64,000 nucleotides of DNA from CAXTEJ01 sp964243295 (GCA_964243295.1 CAXTEJ010000004.1:1-64000), one strand, 5' to 3'. Numbered from the stretch's first letter, positions 17,140 to 26,480 are shown. Translations and numbers: made by a program. Notes: generated by a model not told the origin, from the letters alone.

Positions 17140-18092
17140 GTGAGGTTCACCTTCTCCTCGGGGACGAGGCGGCGCTGGACCAGCGTGGCGATCAGGACGA
17201 TGACCAGCAGCACGACGGCCATGGCCGAGGCCAGGCCCACCTTCTGGAACTTGAAGGCGGTCTCGACCGCCTGGATGACGAAGGTCTTCGAGCCGTTGGC
17301 GCCGGTGGTCATGATGTAGGGGATCTCGAACACCGACAGCGCACCGGAGACGGCGAGGATGAACGAGAGCCCGACGATCGGCTTGATGCCCGGCAGGATG
17401 ATGTAGCGGAACTGCTGCCAGCGGGTGGCGCCGTCGATGGCGGCGGCCTCGTAGAGCATCGAGGGGATCGACTGGATCGCCCCGAGGAAGAGCACGAAGT
17501 TCAGGCCCATGTAGCGCCAGACCGAGGTGCCGGCAAGCGAGTAGTTGATGAGCGAGGGGTCGCCCAGCCACTGCGGCGGGTCGGACACACCGATCAGCGC
17601 CAGCGTGGTGTCGAGCGTTCCGCCGGGGCGGAAGAAGTACAGGAAGATGAACCCGATCGCGACGCCGTTGACCAGGAACGGGAAGAACAGGACACCCTTG
17701 AAGAAGTTCTGGAACTTGGTGTTGAAGCTCAGGATCGTCGCGAAGTAGAGCGCGAGGACCATCTGGACGACCGAACCGCCGAGGTAGAACAGGCTGACCT
17801 TGAACACGCTGAACAGCGCGGGTCGCGTCGCGATCTCGACGTAGTTCTCCGCGCCGACGAACTCCTTGACCGGGTCTAGTCCGTCCCAGTCGGTCAGGCT
17901 GTACCAGAACATGTTTGCGACCGGCACGTAGGTGAACACCACGAGCAGGACGAGTGGGACCAGCAGGAACAGGTACGGCGTCGCTGACTTGCTGAAGCGG
18001 CGGCGGAAACCCGCGCGACGCGGTGACGCCGTCTGCGAGACCGCGACGGCGGCCTCCGCGGCGCGCACGCCGCCGGTAGTGGGTGCGGTCAT
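17136..18092 (-). CDS. carbohydrate ABC transporter permease (MalF/LacF type)
   Basis: 318-residue permease, the MalF-type partner of the CUT1 importer. The N-terminal cytosolic tail (about 35 residues) is followed by ATPYLFLLVPLVLLVVFTYVPV, the typical first helix, and five further helices. The EAA loop is MLYEAAAIDGATRWQQFRYIILPGIKP. Start ATG at 18,092 has GGAAGG just upstream. It is separated from the solute-binding-protein gene by an 88-base gap with a strong hairpin, so its expression may be lower than that of the binding protein. Confidence 0.93.
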   Translation of the reverse strand: MTAPTTGGVRAAEAAVAVSQTASPRRAGFRRRFSKSATPYLFLLVPLVLLVVFTYVPVANMFWYSLTDWDGLDPVKEFVGAENYVEIATRPALFSVFKVSLFYLGGSVVQMVLALYFATILSFNTKFQNFFKGVLFFPFLVNGVAIGFIFLYFFRPGGTLDTTLALIGVSDPPQWLGDPSLINYSLAGTSVWRYMGLNFVLFLGAIQSIPSMLYEAAAIDGATRWQQFRYIILPGIKPIVGLSFILAVSGALSVFEIPYIMTTGANGSKTFVIQAVETAFKFQKVGLASAMAVVLLVIVLIATLVQRRLVPEEKVNLT

Positions 18093-18140
18093 GGGTCTTC
18101 CTTCCTCGGCGGCGACTCTGCCACCTACAGGACGGGGAGC

Positions 18141-18168
18141 GGGCGCGCCCGGCGAACCGGGCGCGCCC
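18141..18168. other. 12-bp GC hairpin between binding-protein and permease genes
   Basis: GGGCGCGCCCGG, loop CGAA, CCGGGCGCGCCC: a perfect stem just after the solute-binding-protein stop. In sugar ABC operons such hairpins act as partial terminators or 3' stabilisers, which keep the binding protein in excess over the permeases. That role here is inferred. Confidence 0.6.
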
Positions 18169-18180
18169 AACGTCCGTCCG

Positions 18181-19488
18181 TCAGCTCTCGGCCGTCTTGC
18201 GGGCCTCGGACCAACGCTTGTTGAGGTCACCGAAGATGTCCTCGAGGCTCTCGTCCTTGGCGCCGCGAGCGGCGTCGACGATGCGCTGGCGGTAGGTCGG
18301 CTCGTAGAGGCCGATCTCGCCCTGCTTGTCGATGTTGCCGACGAGCGACTCCTTGCCGGCGGGCGCGGGGGTGAGCTCGATGAACTCGACCTTCGCGTCC
18401 TGGAAGTCCTTCAGCGACTCGGGGAGCTTGTCGGACTTGACCGGGCTGATGCCGCCCTCGGTCTCGGCGTAGCCGGACTCGTTGGCGAACCAGTCGACCC
18501 AGGCCCGAGCCGCGGCCTTGTGCTCGGAGTTGCGGTTGATGCCGTTCTTGTAGTCACCCGCGATGACCGTGTGGAACTTGCCGTCGACCTGGACCGGGAA
18601 GGGCATGTAGCCGACGTCGGCCTTGTTGGGCGCCGAGGCCTGCATCTGCGTGACGGCCCACGAGCCGAGTCGCATGGTGGCGACCTTGCCGGTGCCGAGC
18701 AGGTTCTTCGAGGACTCCCAGTCGGTCGTCGTCGGGTCGGGCTCGGTGAGCTTGTTCTTGACCGCGTCGAAGAGCAGCTTGTCGCTCACGTAGTGGTCCT
18801 TGCCCTCCGCCCAGGGTGCGTCGTCCGTCGCGAGCTCGTTGACCGCGTCGGCGTTCGCCGAGATCGCACCCCGGTCGCCTTCCCACTGGGTGAGGGGCCA
18901 GCCGTCCTTGTAGTTCGTGTAGAGCGGGATGGCGCCGGTGGCCTTGACCTTCTGCAGGTCGGCCAGGAAGGCGTCGGGCGTGGTCGGCAGCTCGTTGACG
19001 CCGGCCTTGGCCCAGACCTTCTTGTTGTAGACGAAGCCCTGCGCGTTGCCGACGACCGCGAGGCCGTAGCCCTTGCCGTCGTAGGCCTGCTCGTCGATGA
19101 AGCGGTACTTCTGCTTCAGCTCGTCGACGGTGCCGAGGGGCTCGAAGAACGTCGGGAGCTGGTCGGCGGTCACCGAGTTGGGGATCGGCAGGACGTCGCC
19201 GTAGTCCTTGGTGTTCATCCGGATGCGGACTTCACCCTCGTAGTCGGTGATCGCCTCGAAGTTGACCTTGACCTCGGGGAACTTGGCCTCGAAGGTCTTC
19301 TTGTAGTCCTTGAACGTGCTGTTGACCAGGTCGGTGCGCTGCGTGAGCACGGTGATCGTGCCGCTCGGGGCCGCGCTGCTGTCGCCACCGGCGTCGCTGC
19401 TGGACTCGGCGCTGCCGCCGCCGCACGCCGTCAGCGCCAGGGCGCCGACCATGGCGCCACAAGCGATCTGAAACCTCGTCAGGGCCAT
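18181..19488 (-). CDS. sugar ABC transporter solute-binding lipoprotein
   Basis: 435-residue extracellular family-1 binding protein that would capture manno-oligosaccharides and hand them to the two permeases. The signal peptide ends in a lipobox (LALTAC) with lipidated Cys22, followed by a Gly/Ser-rich tether. TITVLTQRTDLVNSTFKDYKKTFEAKFPEVKV is the usual first lobe strand-helix. Start ATG 19,488 follows GGAGGT at ideal spacing. First gene of the operon that runs to the terminator at 12,000; a LacI-type operator overlaps its -35 region. Ligand identity is inferred from context. Confidence 0.93.
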   Translation of the reverse strand: MALTRFQIACGAMVGALALTACGGGSAESSSDAGGDSSAAPSGTITVLTQRTDLVNSTFKDYKKTFEAKFPEVKVNFEAITDYEGEVRIRMNTKDYGDVLPIPNSVTADQLPTFFEPLGTVDELKQKYRFIDEQAYDGKGYGLAVVGNAQGFVYNKKVWAKAGVNELPTTPDAFLADLQKVKATGAIPLYTNYKDGWPLTQWEGDRGAISANADAVNELATDDAPWAEGKDHYVSDKLLFDAVKNKLTEPDPTTTDWESSKNLLGTGKVATMRLGSWAVTQMQASAPNKADVGYMPFPVQVDGKFHTVIAGDYKNGINRNSEHKAAARAWVDWFANESGYAETEGGISPVKSDKLPESLKDFQDAKVEFIELTPAPAGKESLVGNIDKQGEIGLYEPTYRQRIVDAARGAKDESLEDIFGDLNKRWSEARKTAES

Positions 19489-19579
19489 TACTACCTCCGT
19501 CCGCCGCTTCGTCGCGGCGCTCGATCGCGGGGTTCGGGTGACCCCTGCCGACAGATACGGAAACACGTGTGTCTCACGT

Positions 19580-19593
19580 TGTCAACGCTCCCG
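19580..19593 (-). promoter_or_regulatory. LacI-type operator over the -35 box of the mannan importer operon
   Basis: Read on the minus strand the site is CGGGAGCGTTGACA. It shares the core AGCGTTGNCA with the sites at the GH2 and GH26 promoters. Its TTGACA (complement of 19,580-19,585) is a good -35 hexamer about 92 bases upstream of the binding-protein ATG. Repressor bound here would block the promoter. Confidence 0.65.
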
Positions 19594-19776
19594 CAAAAGA
19601 TCTGCCCGGAACGTTACCCGTCCGTGTCGTCGAGGTGACCTCCTGCGCCGGCCGTGGGGCGCCGACGGGCGGACGCACGCCAGAGCCTGACACGCCGGAC
19701 CGCTGACAGCGAGGGCCAACGCAGCGGCGCAAGCCCGGCTGGGCACCGCCGACCGCGGCGGCTGCCCGTCGAACGA

Positions 19777-21594
19777 CTACGGCAGCGTGGCCCCGGCCTG
19801 CAGCTCGGCGAAGCGCCCGCCGCGCGCCATCAGGGCCTCGTACGTGCCCTCCTCGACGACCCGGCCGTGGTCCATGACGAGGATCCGGTCCGCCGTCCGC
19901 ACGGTGGACAGCCGGTGGGCGACCACGAAGGTCGTGCGACCGGCCATTAGGCCCTCGAGGGCGCGCTGGATCCGCGACTCGCTGAGCGGGTCGAGGGCGC
20001 TGGTGGCCTCGTCGAGCAGCAGCACCCGCGGGTCTCGCACCAGGGCGCGCGCGATCGCGATGCGCTGGCGCTGCCCGCCCGACAGCGTGGCGCCGTTGGG
20101 GCCGACCACCGTGTCGAGGCCTCGATCGGTCTCACTGACGAAGTCCCACGCCTGGGCGTCCTTCAGCGCCTGCACGACCTCGTCGTCACCGACCTCCGCG
20201 CGCCCGAAGGCGACGTTCTCACGGATGGTGCCGTCGAACAGCACGGTGCTCTGGCTGACGACCGACACGTGCCGCCGGTAGGTGCGCAGATCGAGGCTCT
20301 GCAGGTCACGGCCGTCGAGCAGCACCCGCCCGGCGGTGGGCTTGACGAAGCCGAGCACCAGGTTCAAGGCGCTGGACTTGCCCGAGCCGGACGGCCCGAC
20401 CAGCGCGACGGTGCTGCCGGGCTCGACGGTGAAGGACTGGTCCTGGACGGCGTCCTCGGCGGCGTCGGGGTAGCGCAGCGAGACGTGCTCGAAGGTGATC
20501 TGCCCACGGACGCTGCGGACCGGCGTCCGGCCGTCGTTGCGCTCGAGGTCGTCGGTGGCGAGCACCTCACCGATGGACTTCACCGACTCGAGGCCGCGGG
20601 TGACGATGGGGGCCAGGGCGGTCATGGCGATGACGCTGCCGGTCAGCGTGATCATGTACGACGACACCAGGACGACGTCGCCGGGCGTGACGGGCAGCCA
20701 CTGGCTCCACGCGAGCCAGGCGGCACCGACGAGGCACCCCACCGAGAACAGCTGGTAGCTGATCCAGCCCGCGGCGGAGAAGAAGCCGTTGGCCTGGTCG
20801 AGGTCGAGGCCCGCGGTGCGCACCCGGGAGATGCTCTTGCCGATGCGGGCGACCTCGCGCTGCTCGAGGCCGTGGGCGCGCGTCAGCGGCACCATGGTGG
20901 TCATCTCGGCGACCTTGGCCGACATCTGCTCGACCTCCTGGCGGAACTCCGCGTTGCGCTGGGTGAGGCGGTGGCGCAGCAGCGACACGCTCAGCCCGGC
21001 GATGATGACGAGCAGCACGAGCGGCCCGACGAGCGCCGGCGCCTGCACCGCGGTCAGGGCGATGCCGCCGATCATGGTGACGACGGCCTGCAGGCCCAGG
21101 TCGAAGGACTGGCGCAGCATCTGCTCGACGTTCTCGACGTCGCGCACCACCTTGGTCTGCAGCGTCGACGCCCGAGCGGTGGCGTAGAAGCCGATGCTCA
21201 GCTCCTGGATGCGCTGGGTCAGCGCGGCGCGCAGCCGCAGCTCGGCGTTGCGGATGGCACGGCTCTGCAGCCGCACGTAGAGCATGTTGGTCGGCAGGTT
21301 CTGCAGCACCAGCACCGTGAGCAGCACCGCGTTGATCCACAGCTGCCGGGCCGGCGCGTGGCTCACGACGACGTCGATGATGCGCGCGGTGAAGAAGGGC
21401 ATCAGCCAGGCGGGGCTGGACTTGATGACGAAGAAGAAGACCGCGCCGGCGACGCGGCCCCGGTCGACCGCCAGCAGGCGTCCGATCGAGCGCACCGGGT
21501 GGTCGCGGGTGATGCCGGGGTCGGCGGCACCCCAGCCCTCGGAAGGCGCACCCGTGCGGGGCGCAGGTGGGGCGTCGCTCATGACGTCGGGCAC
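19777..21594 (-). CDS. ABC exporter-type half transporter (fused membrane and ATPase domains)
   Basis: 605-residue type-IV ABC protein: an N-terminal six-helix membrane domain (about 30-320) and a C-terminal ATPase with Walker A GPSGSGKSS, Q-loop, signature LSGGQRQRIAIARAL and Walker B VLLLDEATSALD plus the H-loop (VVAHRLS). It probably works as a homodimer exporting a drug, lipid or oligosaccharide. GTG 21,594 is taken as start because AAGGGGAG lies 6 bases before it; an ATG 12 bases later is too far. It lies 61 bases after the LacI gene on the same strand, inside the mannan locus, although importers of this locus do not need it. Substrate unknown. Confidence 0.88.
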   Translation of the reverse strand: MPDVMSDAPPAPRTGAPSEGWGAADPGITRDHPVRSIGRLLAVDRGRVAGAVFFFVIKSSPAWLMPFFTARIIDVVVSHAPARQLWINAVLLTVLVLQNLPTNMLYVRLQSRAIRNAELRLRAALTQRIQELSIGFYATARASTLQTKVVRDVENVEQMLRQSFDLGLQAVVTMIGGIALTAVQAPALVGPLVLLVIIAGLSVSLLRHRLTQRNAEFRQEVEQMSAKVAEMTTMVPLTRAHGLEQREVARIGKSISRVRTAGLDLDQANGFFSAAGWISYQLFSVGCLVGAAWLAWSQWLPVTPGDVVLVSSYMITLTGSVIAMTALAPIVTRGLESVKSIGEVLATDDLERNDGRTPVRSVRGQITFEHVSLRYPDAAEDAVQDQSFTVEPGSTVALVGPSGSGKSSALNLVLGFVKPTAGRVLLDGRDLQSLDLRTYRRHVSVVSQSTVLFDGTIRENVAFGRAEVGDDEVVQALKDAQAWDFVSETDRGLDTVVGPNGATLSGGQRQRIAIARALVRDPRVLLLDEATSALDPLSESRIQRALEGLMAGRTTFVVAHRLSTVRTADRILVMDHGRVVEEGTYEALMARGGRFAELQAGATLP

Positions 21595-21631
21595 GGAAGA
21601 TCTCCCCTTCGGGGTCGTTCGCGGGGTCCCT

Positions 21632-21647
21632 CCCCGCCTTCGCGGGG
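21632..21647 (-). terminator. short hairpin after the LacI gene
   Basis: CCCCGC, loop CTTC, GCGGGG, lying 9 bases past the LacI stop. A second small hairpin (CCCCTTCGGGG, 21,604-21,614) overlaps the Shine-Dalgarno of the ABC gene and could mask it. Termination here would be partial at most. Confidence 0.35.
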
Positions 21648-21655
21648 GGCGACCG

Positions 21656-22711
21656 TCAGGGGGTGCGGGGGCTGGGGACGGCGTGGCCGGCCTCGGGGGC
21701 GCGCTCGCCGGAGCCGCGCAGCACCAGGCCGGTCTCGAGCACGACGGCGACGTTCCCTCGAGCGGGTCCGTGCAGCTCGCCGAGCAGCGTGCGCGCAGCC
21801 ACGGCGCCGATCTCGCCGGGCTCGTGGCTGAGCGTGGTGACGTCGAGCAGCTCGCTCGCGTCGAAGTCGTCGAACGACACCAGGGCGACGCGGGTGCGGG
21901 TGCGGCGCATCGCCTCGATGGCGCCGAGAGCGATGACGTTGTTGGTGGGCAGCACGGCGGTCGGGGGGCGACGCCCGAGGTACAGGTCGGCCGCGGCGCG
22001 CCGCGCCTGCTCGGTGGTGCTGAGGCCGGTGATGACCAGCTGGGGGTCGTCGTCCAACCCGAGCTCGGCGCAGACCGCACGGAAGCCCTCGACGCGCTCC
22101 CTGGCGGTCCACAGGTCGAGGTGGTCGGCGAGCAGCGCGATGCGGCGGTGCCCGTGGTCGGCCAGGTGGGTCACCGCCTGCCGGACCCCGGCACGGTTGT
22201 CGACCACGACCGAGGGAGCGTGCAGACCGTTCGGCGGGCGGTCGACGAAGACCACGGAGGTGCCGCGGGACACGTCGGCCTCGAGGAAGGAGTAGTCCTG
22301 TCCGCTGGGCACCACGAGCAGCCCGCGCACGCGGCGGGACAGCATGGACGCCACCAGGCGCCGCTCGTGCTCGGCGTCGTCGCCCGAGCTGGCCACGAGC
22401 AGCTCGAGGCCGGCCTCGACGAGCACGGCCTCCGCGCCCCCGGCCAGCCGGGAGTAGAACGGGTTGCCGAGGTTGCCGATGATCAGGCCCACGAGGTTCG
22501 ACTGCGCGCCAGCTCGCAGCTCGCGCGCGATGGTGTTCGGCACGTAGCCGAGCTCGGCGGCGGCATCCTGCACCCGCTGCCGGACGCCGTCACTGACGTT
22601 GGGGTGGTCGTTGAAGACCCGCGACGCCGTCTTCAAGCTCACCCCCGCGAGGGCTGCGACGTCACTCAGGGTGGCGTGGGCGGGGACGGGCACCATCACA
22701 TGCTGCCGCAC
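21656..22711 (-). CDS. LacI-family transcriptional repressor of the mannan locus
   Basis: 351-residue LacI/GalR regulator. The N-terminal helix-turn-helix (about 14-38) has TLSDVAALAGVSLKTASRVFN, with the hinge helix ending PNTIARELRAG. A periplasmic-binding-like effector domain follows (LVGLIIGNLGNPFYSRL, VFVDRPPNG, VALVSFDDFDASELL, PGEIGAVAARTLL). GTG 22,711 is preferred because GAGGGGGGAG lies about 6 bases upstream; ATGs at 22,729/22,732 are alternatives. It is divergent from the GH2 mannosidase, and LacI-type sites lie at three locus promoters. The inducer is probably a manno-oligosaccharide (inference). Confidence 0.9.
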   Translation of the reverse strand: MRQHVMVPVPAHATLSDVAALAGVSLKTASRVFNDHPNVSDGVRQRVQDAAAELGYVPNTIARELRAGAQSNLVGLIIGNLGNPFYSRLAGGAEAVLVEAGLELLVASSGDDAEHERRLVASMLSRRVRGLLVVPSGQDYSFLEADVSRGTSVVFVDRPPNGLHAPSVVVDNRAGVRQAVTHLADHGHRRIALLADHLDLWTARERVEGFRAVCAELGLDDDPQLVITGLSTTEQARRAAADLYLGRRPPTAVLPTNNVIALGAIEAMRRTRTRVALVSFDDFDASELLDVTTLSHEPGEIGAVAARTLLGELHGPARGNVAVVLETGLVLRGSGERAPEAGHAVPSPRTP

Positions 22712-22771
22712 CGCGCGCTCCCCCCTCATCATCCACCTCTCGTCGTGTCCCGATCGTCCCCCGCGATGTCC

Positions 22772-22782
22772 CGCGTTGTCAA
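22772..22782 (-). promoter_or_regulatory. LacI gene promoter with an operator half-site
   Basis: On the minus strand TTGACA (complement of 22,777-22,782) is followed 18 bases later by GACGAT, giving a start about 35 bases before the preferred GTG. The plus-strand reading GCGTTGTCA matches one half of the locus operator, but the other half is off by a base. Weak autoregulation is possible. Confidence 0.4.
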
Positions 22783-22833
22783 TCGCGGAACGCCCCACGG
22801 TGGACGACGATCTGCGTGGCGCACGTGATCGTT

Positions 22834-22848
22834 TTGACAGCGTTGGCA
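22834..22848 (+). promoter_or_regulatory. GH2 promoter -35 box overlapped by LacI-type operator
   Basis: TTGACA at 22,834-22,839 is a consensus -35. The 14-bp operator TGACAGCGTTGGCA (22,835-22,848) overlaps it. It fits the LacI-family pattern TGNNANCGNTNNCA and differs by one base from the site at the GH26 gene. The mannosidase ATG is 50 bases further on. Confidence 0.7.
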
Positions 22849-22898
22849 GGCGATGGGACCGTGCCAGCGCCCGGACGATGACGAGGAGGTCGGCACAG

Positions 22899-25373
22899 AT
22901 GGTGGACGTGCAGCGAGTCGAGGAGGGCTGGCGCCTTCGCGCCCGGTCCGGTGCGCCAGCCGAGCAGGTCGAGCGGCTGGGTGATGACCTGCCGGCGACG
23001 GTGCCGGGGACCGCGCACACCGACCTCGTGGCGGCCGGGCTGATCGACGACATCGCCCTGACCGGCCTGGAGACCGACCAGGACTGGGTGCAGGACGTCG
23101 ACTGGAGCTACACCGCGACCGTCGACGCCACAGCCGCGACCGGCGCCGTGCGCGAGCTGGTGCTGGAGGGCCTCGACACCCTGGCGACGGTGCTGGTCGA
23201 CGGCCGCGAGGTGCTGCGCAGCAGCGACATGTTCCACCAGCACGTCCTGGACGTGACCGACGCCGGCGACTCCTTCGAGCTTCGCGTCGACTTCGACGCC
23301 GCGATGCCGGAGGCCAAGCGCCGCGAGGCCGAGATCGGCACGCTGCCGCGGCCGTACTGGTTCCCCTACAACTACCTGCGCAAGATGGCGTGCAGCTACG
23401 GCTGGGACTGGGGCCCGACCACCGCGACGAGCGGCATCTGGCAGCCGGTGTCGTTGCGCTCGTGGAGCGAGGCACGGCTGGCCGAGGTCGACGTGCGCGC
23501 CAGCGTCGTCGACGGCGTCCCGACGCTCGACCTGGCCGTGCGCACGCAGGTCGCGCCGGGCTCCTCGCCGGCCGGGCTGACCGCCCACGTGACCCTGGCC
23601 GGCTCGTCGTCCGAGCTCGTGCTCGACGGCGGCGCCGGCAGCACCCGGCTGCAGGACGACTCGCTCGCGCTGTGGTGGCCGCGTGGCTACGGCCAGCCCG
23701 CCCTGCACGACCTGGCCGTCGAGCTGCGCTCCGCCGACGGCACCGTGCTCGACCGCGACGAGCGGCGCGTGGGCTTTCGCAGCATCGAGCTCGACCAGAC
23801 GCCGGACGACGAGGGCCGCACCTTCGCCCTGGTCGTGAACGGCCGCCGGGTCTGGGTGCGGGGCTTCAACTGGATCCCGGACGACCCGTTCCCGCACCGT
23901 GTCGACCGCGCCCGCTACGCCGACCGCATCCAGCACGCTGTCGACGCCAACGCCAACCTGCTGCGGGTGTGGGGTGGCGGCCGGTTCGAGTCCGACGACT
24001 TCTACGACGAGTGCGACGAGCGCGGGTTGCTGGTGTGGCAGGACTTCCTGTTCGCCTGCGCGGCCTACGACGAGGACGAGCAGACGGTCCGTGAGGTGAC
24101 CGAGGAGGTCACCCAGAACGTGCAGCGGCTGCGTCACCGCGCGTCGCTCGCCCTGTGGTGCGGCGGCAACGAGTGCCTCGAGGGCCACGCGCACTGGGGC
24201 TGGCAGCCGACGCTCGACGGCCGGCCGTGGGGCGAGCACTACTACCGCACGCTGCTGCCCGAGCGCGTCGCAGCGCTCGACGGCACCCGGCCCTACATCC
24301 CGGGCTCACCCTTCACGAACACCCCCGACGGCGACCCGCAGGACAGCCGCGACGGCACCAACCACATCTGGACGACCTGGGGCATGGTCGACTACGAGTA
24401 CTACGAGTGGTACCGGCCGCGGTTCGTGGCCGAGTTCGGCTACCAGGCTCCGGCGTCCTACCCGACGCTGCTGCGCGCCACCGGTACCGACGAGATCGAT
24501 CCCGCCTCGCCGGTGCTGCAGAGCCACCAGAAGGCACTGGGCGAGGACAAGCTGGCCCTCGGGCTGCAGCGGCACTTCTTCGACCCGGTGACCGACCCCA
24601 AGGCCTGGTACTACGCCAACCAGCTGCTGCAGGCGCGGGCCGTGACCCTCGGCATCCCCCACTTCCGCAGCCAGTACGAGCGCTGCTCGGGCACCGTGTG
24701 GTGGCAGCTCAACGACTGCTGGCCGTCGCTGTCGTGGGCCGTCCTCGACGTCGCCGGTGAGCGTCGCCTGGGCTACCACGCGATCCGCGATGCCTACGCC
24801 GACCGGATCGCGGTGCTGTCGGTGCCGTCGGGCGACATGCGCCTCACGCTCGTCAACGACTCCGACGAGCCGTGGGACGCGACCGCGCGGGTGCGTCACG
24901 AGGCGCTGGTCGGCGGCACGCTCGCCGAGGGTGAGCTCACCGTCGTGGTGCCCCCCCGCAGCGCAGAGCGGGTGCTCGTCGCCGACGTCACCGGTCGACG
25001 CGTCGACGCCTCCGTGGACGAGCTCGTGGTCGTCGACGTGCCCGGCGCCCCCCGCACGGTGCGTGCCTCGCGCCCCGACCGCGCGATCGTCGCGCTGCAG
25101 CCGCAGTCCGTCACCGCCACCGCCGAGCAGCGCGACGGCGCTGTCGTGGTGCGCGTGGTGGCGGGTGCGCTGGTGCGCGACCTGTCGCTGCTCGCCGAGC
25201 TTCGGGGCTTCGGCTACCGCGTCGAAGGCCAGCTCGCCACGCTCGTCGCCGGTGAGGAGCACGAGTTCACCGTGCACCGCACCGACCGGGCCGTGACCGT
25301 CGACGAGCTCGGCGACCTCGACGAGCTGCTGTGGTCCGACAACAAGGTCCGCGACATCAGCGCCGTGGAGTGA
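22899..25373 (+). CDS. GH2 beta-mannosidase
   Basis: 824-residue cytosolic exo-beta-mannosidase that would release mannose from imported manno-oligosaccharides. It has an N-terminal jelly-roll domain (PATVPGTAHTDLVAAGLI), Ig-like domains, and a TIM barrel beginning RVWVRGFNWIPDDPFPHRV, with LRVWGGGRFE. The acid/base is Glu425 (GGNEC) and the nucleophile Glu512 (VAEFGYQ), matching characterised GH2 mannosidases. No signal peptide. ATG 22,899 follows GAGGAGGT at good spacing, although the frame is open further upstream. The CE7-type deacetylase starts 3 bases after its stop, so the two form an operon under a LacI-type operator. Confidence 0.94.
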   Translation: MVDVQRVEEGWRLRARSGAPAEQVERLGDDLPATVPGTAHTDLVAAGLIDDIALTGLETDQDWVQDVDWSYTATVDATAATGAVRELVLEGLDTLATVLVDGREVLRSSDMFHQHVLDVTDAGDSFELRVDFDAAMPEAKRREAEIGTLPRPYWFPYNYLRKMACSYGWDWGPTTATSGIWQPVSLRSWSEARLAEVDVRASVVDGVPTLDLAVRTQVAPGSSPAGLTAHVTLAGSSSELVLDGGAGSTRLQDDSLALWWPRGYGQPALHDLAVELRSADGTVLDRDERRVGFRSIELDQTPDDEGRTFALVVNGRRVWVRGFNWIPDDPFPHRVDRARYADRIQHAVDANANLLRVWGGGRFESDDFYDECDERGLLVWQDFLFACAAYDEDEQTVREVTEEVTQNVQRLRHRASLALWCGGNECLEGHAHWGWQPTLDGRPWGEHYYRTLLPERVAALDGTRPYIPGSPFTNTPDGDPQDSRDGTNHIWTTWGMVDYEYYEWYRPRFVAEFGYQAPASYPTLLRATGTDEIDPASPVLQSHQKALGEDKLALGLQRHFFDPVTDPKAWYYANQLLQARAVTLGIPHFRSQYERCSGTVWWQLNDCWPSLSWAVLDVAGERRLGYHAIRDAYADRIAVLSVPSGDMRLTLVNDSDEPWDATARVRHEALVGGTLAEGELTVVVPPRSAERVLVADVTGRRVDASVDELVVVDVPGAPRTVRASRPDRAIVALQPQSVTATAEQRDGAVVVRVVAGALVRDLSLLAELRGFGYRVEGQLATLVAGEEHEFTVHRTDRAVTVDELGDLDELLWSDNKVRDISAVE

Positions 25374-25376
25374 CCC

Positions 25377-26351
25377 GTGCTGGTCGACATGCCGCTGGAG
25401 CGGCTGCGCGAGCACCGGCCTGAAGCGCCTGCGGCGCAGGGGTTCGAGGAGTTCTGGTCGTCGACCCTGGCCACGGCGCGCAGCCACGACGTCGCGGTCG
25501 AGCGGTCACCGTGGGCGGTCAGCCTGCCGCACGTGCTCGTCGAGGACGTCACGTTCAGCGGGTACGACGGCCAGCGGGTGCGCGGCTGGCTGCTGCGCCC
25601 GCTCGGGGCCACCGGTCCGCTGCCGTGCGTCGTGATGTTCGAGGGGTACGGCGGCGGGCGCGGCCTGCCGCACGAGTGGCTGTTCTGGCCCGCGGCCGGC
25701 GCCGCCGTGCTCGTGATGGACGTGCGCGGCCAGGGCTCGGGCCACCGTCGGGGTGACACCCCCGACCTCGGTCCGGCGTCCGGGCCCCACCAGAGCGGCT
25801 TTCTGACCCTGGGGCTGCAGTCGCCGGAGACGTACTACTACCGGCGGCTGTTCACCGACGCCGCCCGCGCGGTCGACGCCGCGCGCAGCCTGCCCGAGGT
25901 CGACCCGGCCCGCGTCGTCGTCGGCGGCGCGAGCCAGGGCGGCGGCATCACGCTGGCCACGGCCGGGCTCGTGCCCGACGTCGCCGCGGCGATGCCCGAC
26001 GTGCCGTTCCTGTGCCACGTCGAGCGCGCGGTCGAGATCACCGACGCTTTCCCCTACCAGGAGCTGCGGCTCTGGCTTCGCATGCACCCGGACGACGTCG
26101 AGCAGGCGCTCGCCACGGTGGCGCTGTTCGACGGGGTGACCTTCGCCCAGCGGGCCACGGCGCCGGCGCTGTTCTCCGTCGGCCTCATGGACGACGTGTG
26201 CCCGCCCTCGACGGTCTTCGCGGCGCACAACCACTACGCCGGGCCCGCGAGGATGCAGGTCTGGCCGTACTCCGGCCACGAGGGGGGCGGGGCCGCCCAG
26301 GCGCTGCACCAGCTGGCCTTCCTGCGCGAGCTCGGCATCCTTCCCGCCTGA
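25377..26351 (+). CDS. CE7-type acetyl esterase (acetylxylan esterase / cephalosporin deacetylase family)
   Basis: 324-residue alpha/beta hydrolase of the AXE1/Cah family, removing acetyl groups from imported oligosaccharides. It has RGQGSGHRRGDTPD (a family-specific loop), nucleophile Ser186 in GASQGG, acid Asp in LMDDVCPPST (272/273) and His301 in SGHEGGG. The N-terminal MPLERLREHRP with FEEFWSSTL is typical. No signal peptide. The start is GTG 25,377, three bases after the mannosidase stop; ATG 25,389 is possible. Plant glucomannans are acetylated, so a deacetylase beside beta-mannosidase makes metabolic sense. Confidence 0.9.
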   Translation: MLVDMPLERLREHRPEAPAAQGFEEFWSSTLATARSHDVAVERSPWAVSLPHVLVEDVTFSGYDGQRVRGWLLRPLGATGPLPCVVMFEGYGGGRGLPHEWLFWPAAGAAVLVMDVRGQGSGHRRGDTPDLGPASGPHQSGFLTLGLQSPETYYYRRLFTDAARAVDAARSLPEVDPARVVVGGASQGGGITLATAGLVPDVAAAMPDVPFLCHVERAVEITDAFPYQELRLWLRMHPDDVEQALATVALFDGVTFAQRATAPALFSVGLMDDVCPPSTVFAAHNHYAGPARMQVWPYSGHEGGGAAQALHQLAFLRELGILPA

Positions 26352-26360
26352 CCCTGCGCG

Positions 26361-26456
26361 GTGATCACGCGATCCCAGCCCGTCGGACTTCCGTGATCAT
26401 GCAATCGCGGCCCGTCGGACGTCCGTGATCATGCAATCGCGGCCCGGCCGGTCCTC
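26361..26456 (+). repeat. 32-bp tandem repeat x3 built on the dispersed repeat
   Basis: Units start at 26,361, 26,393 and 26,425. Each begins with the 19-bp dispersed core (GTGATCACGCGATCCCAGC in the first unit, GTGATCATGCAATCGCGGC in the second and third). The first two continue CCGTCGGAC; the third diverges after the core. Confidence 0.85.
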
Positions 26457-26480
26457 CCGGGGCTCGGTCCGGACGAGGGC

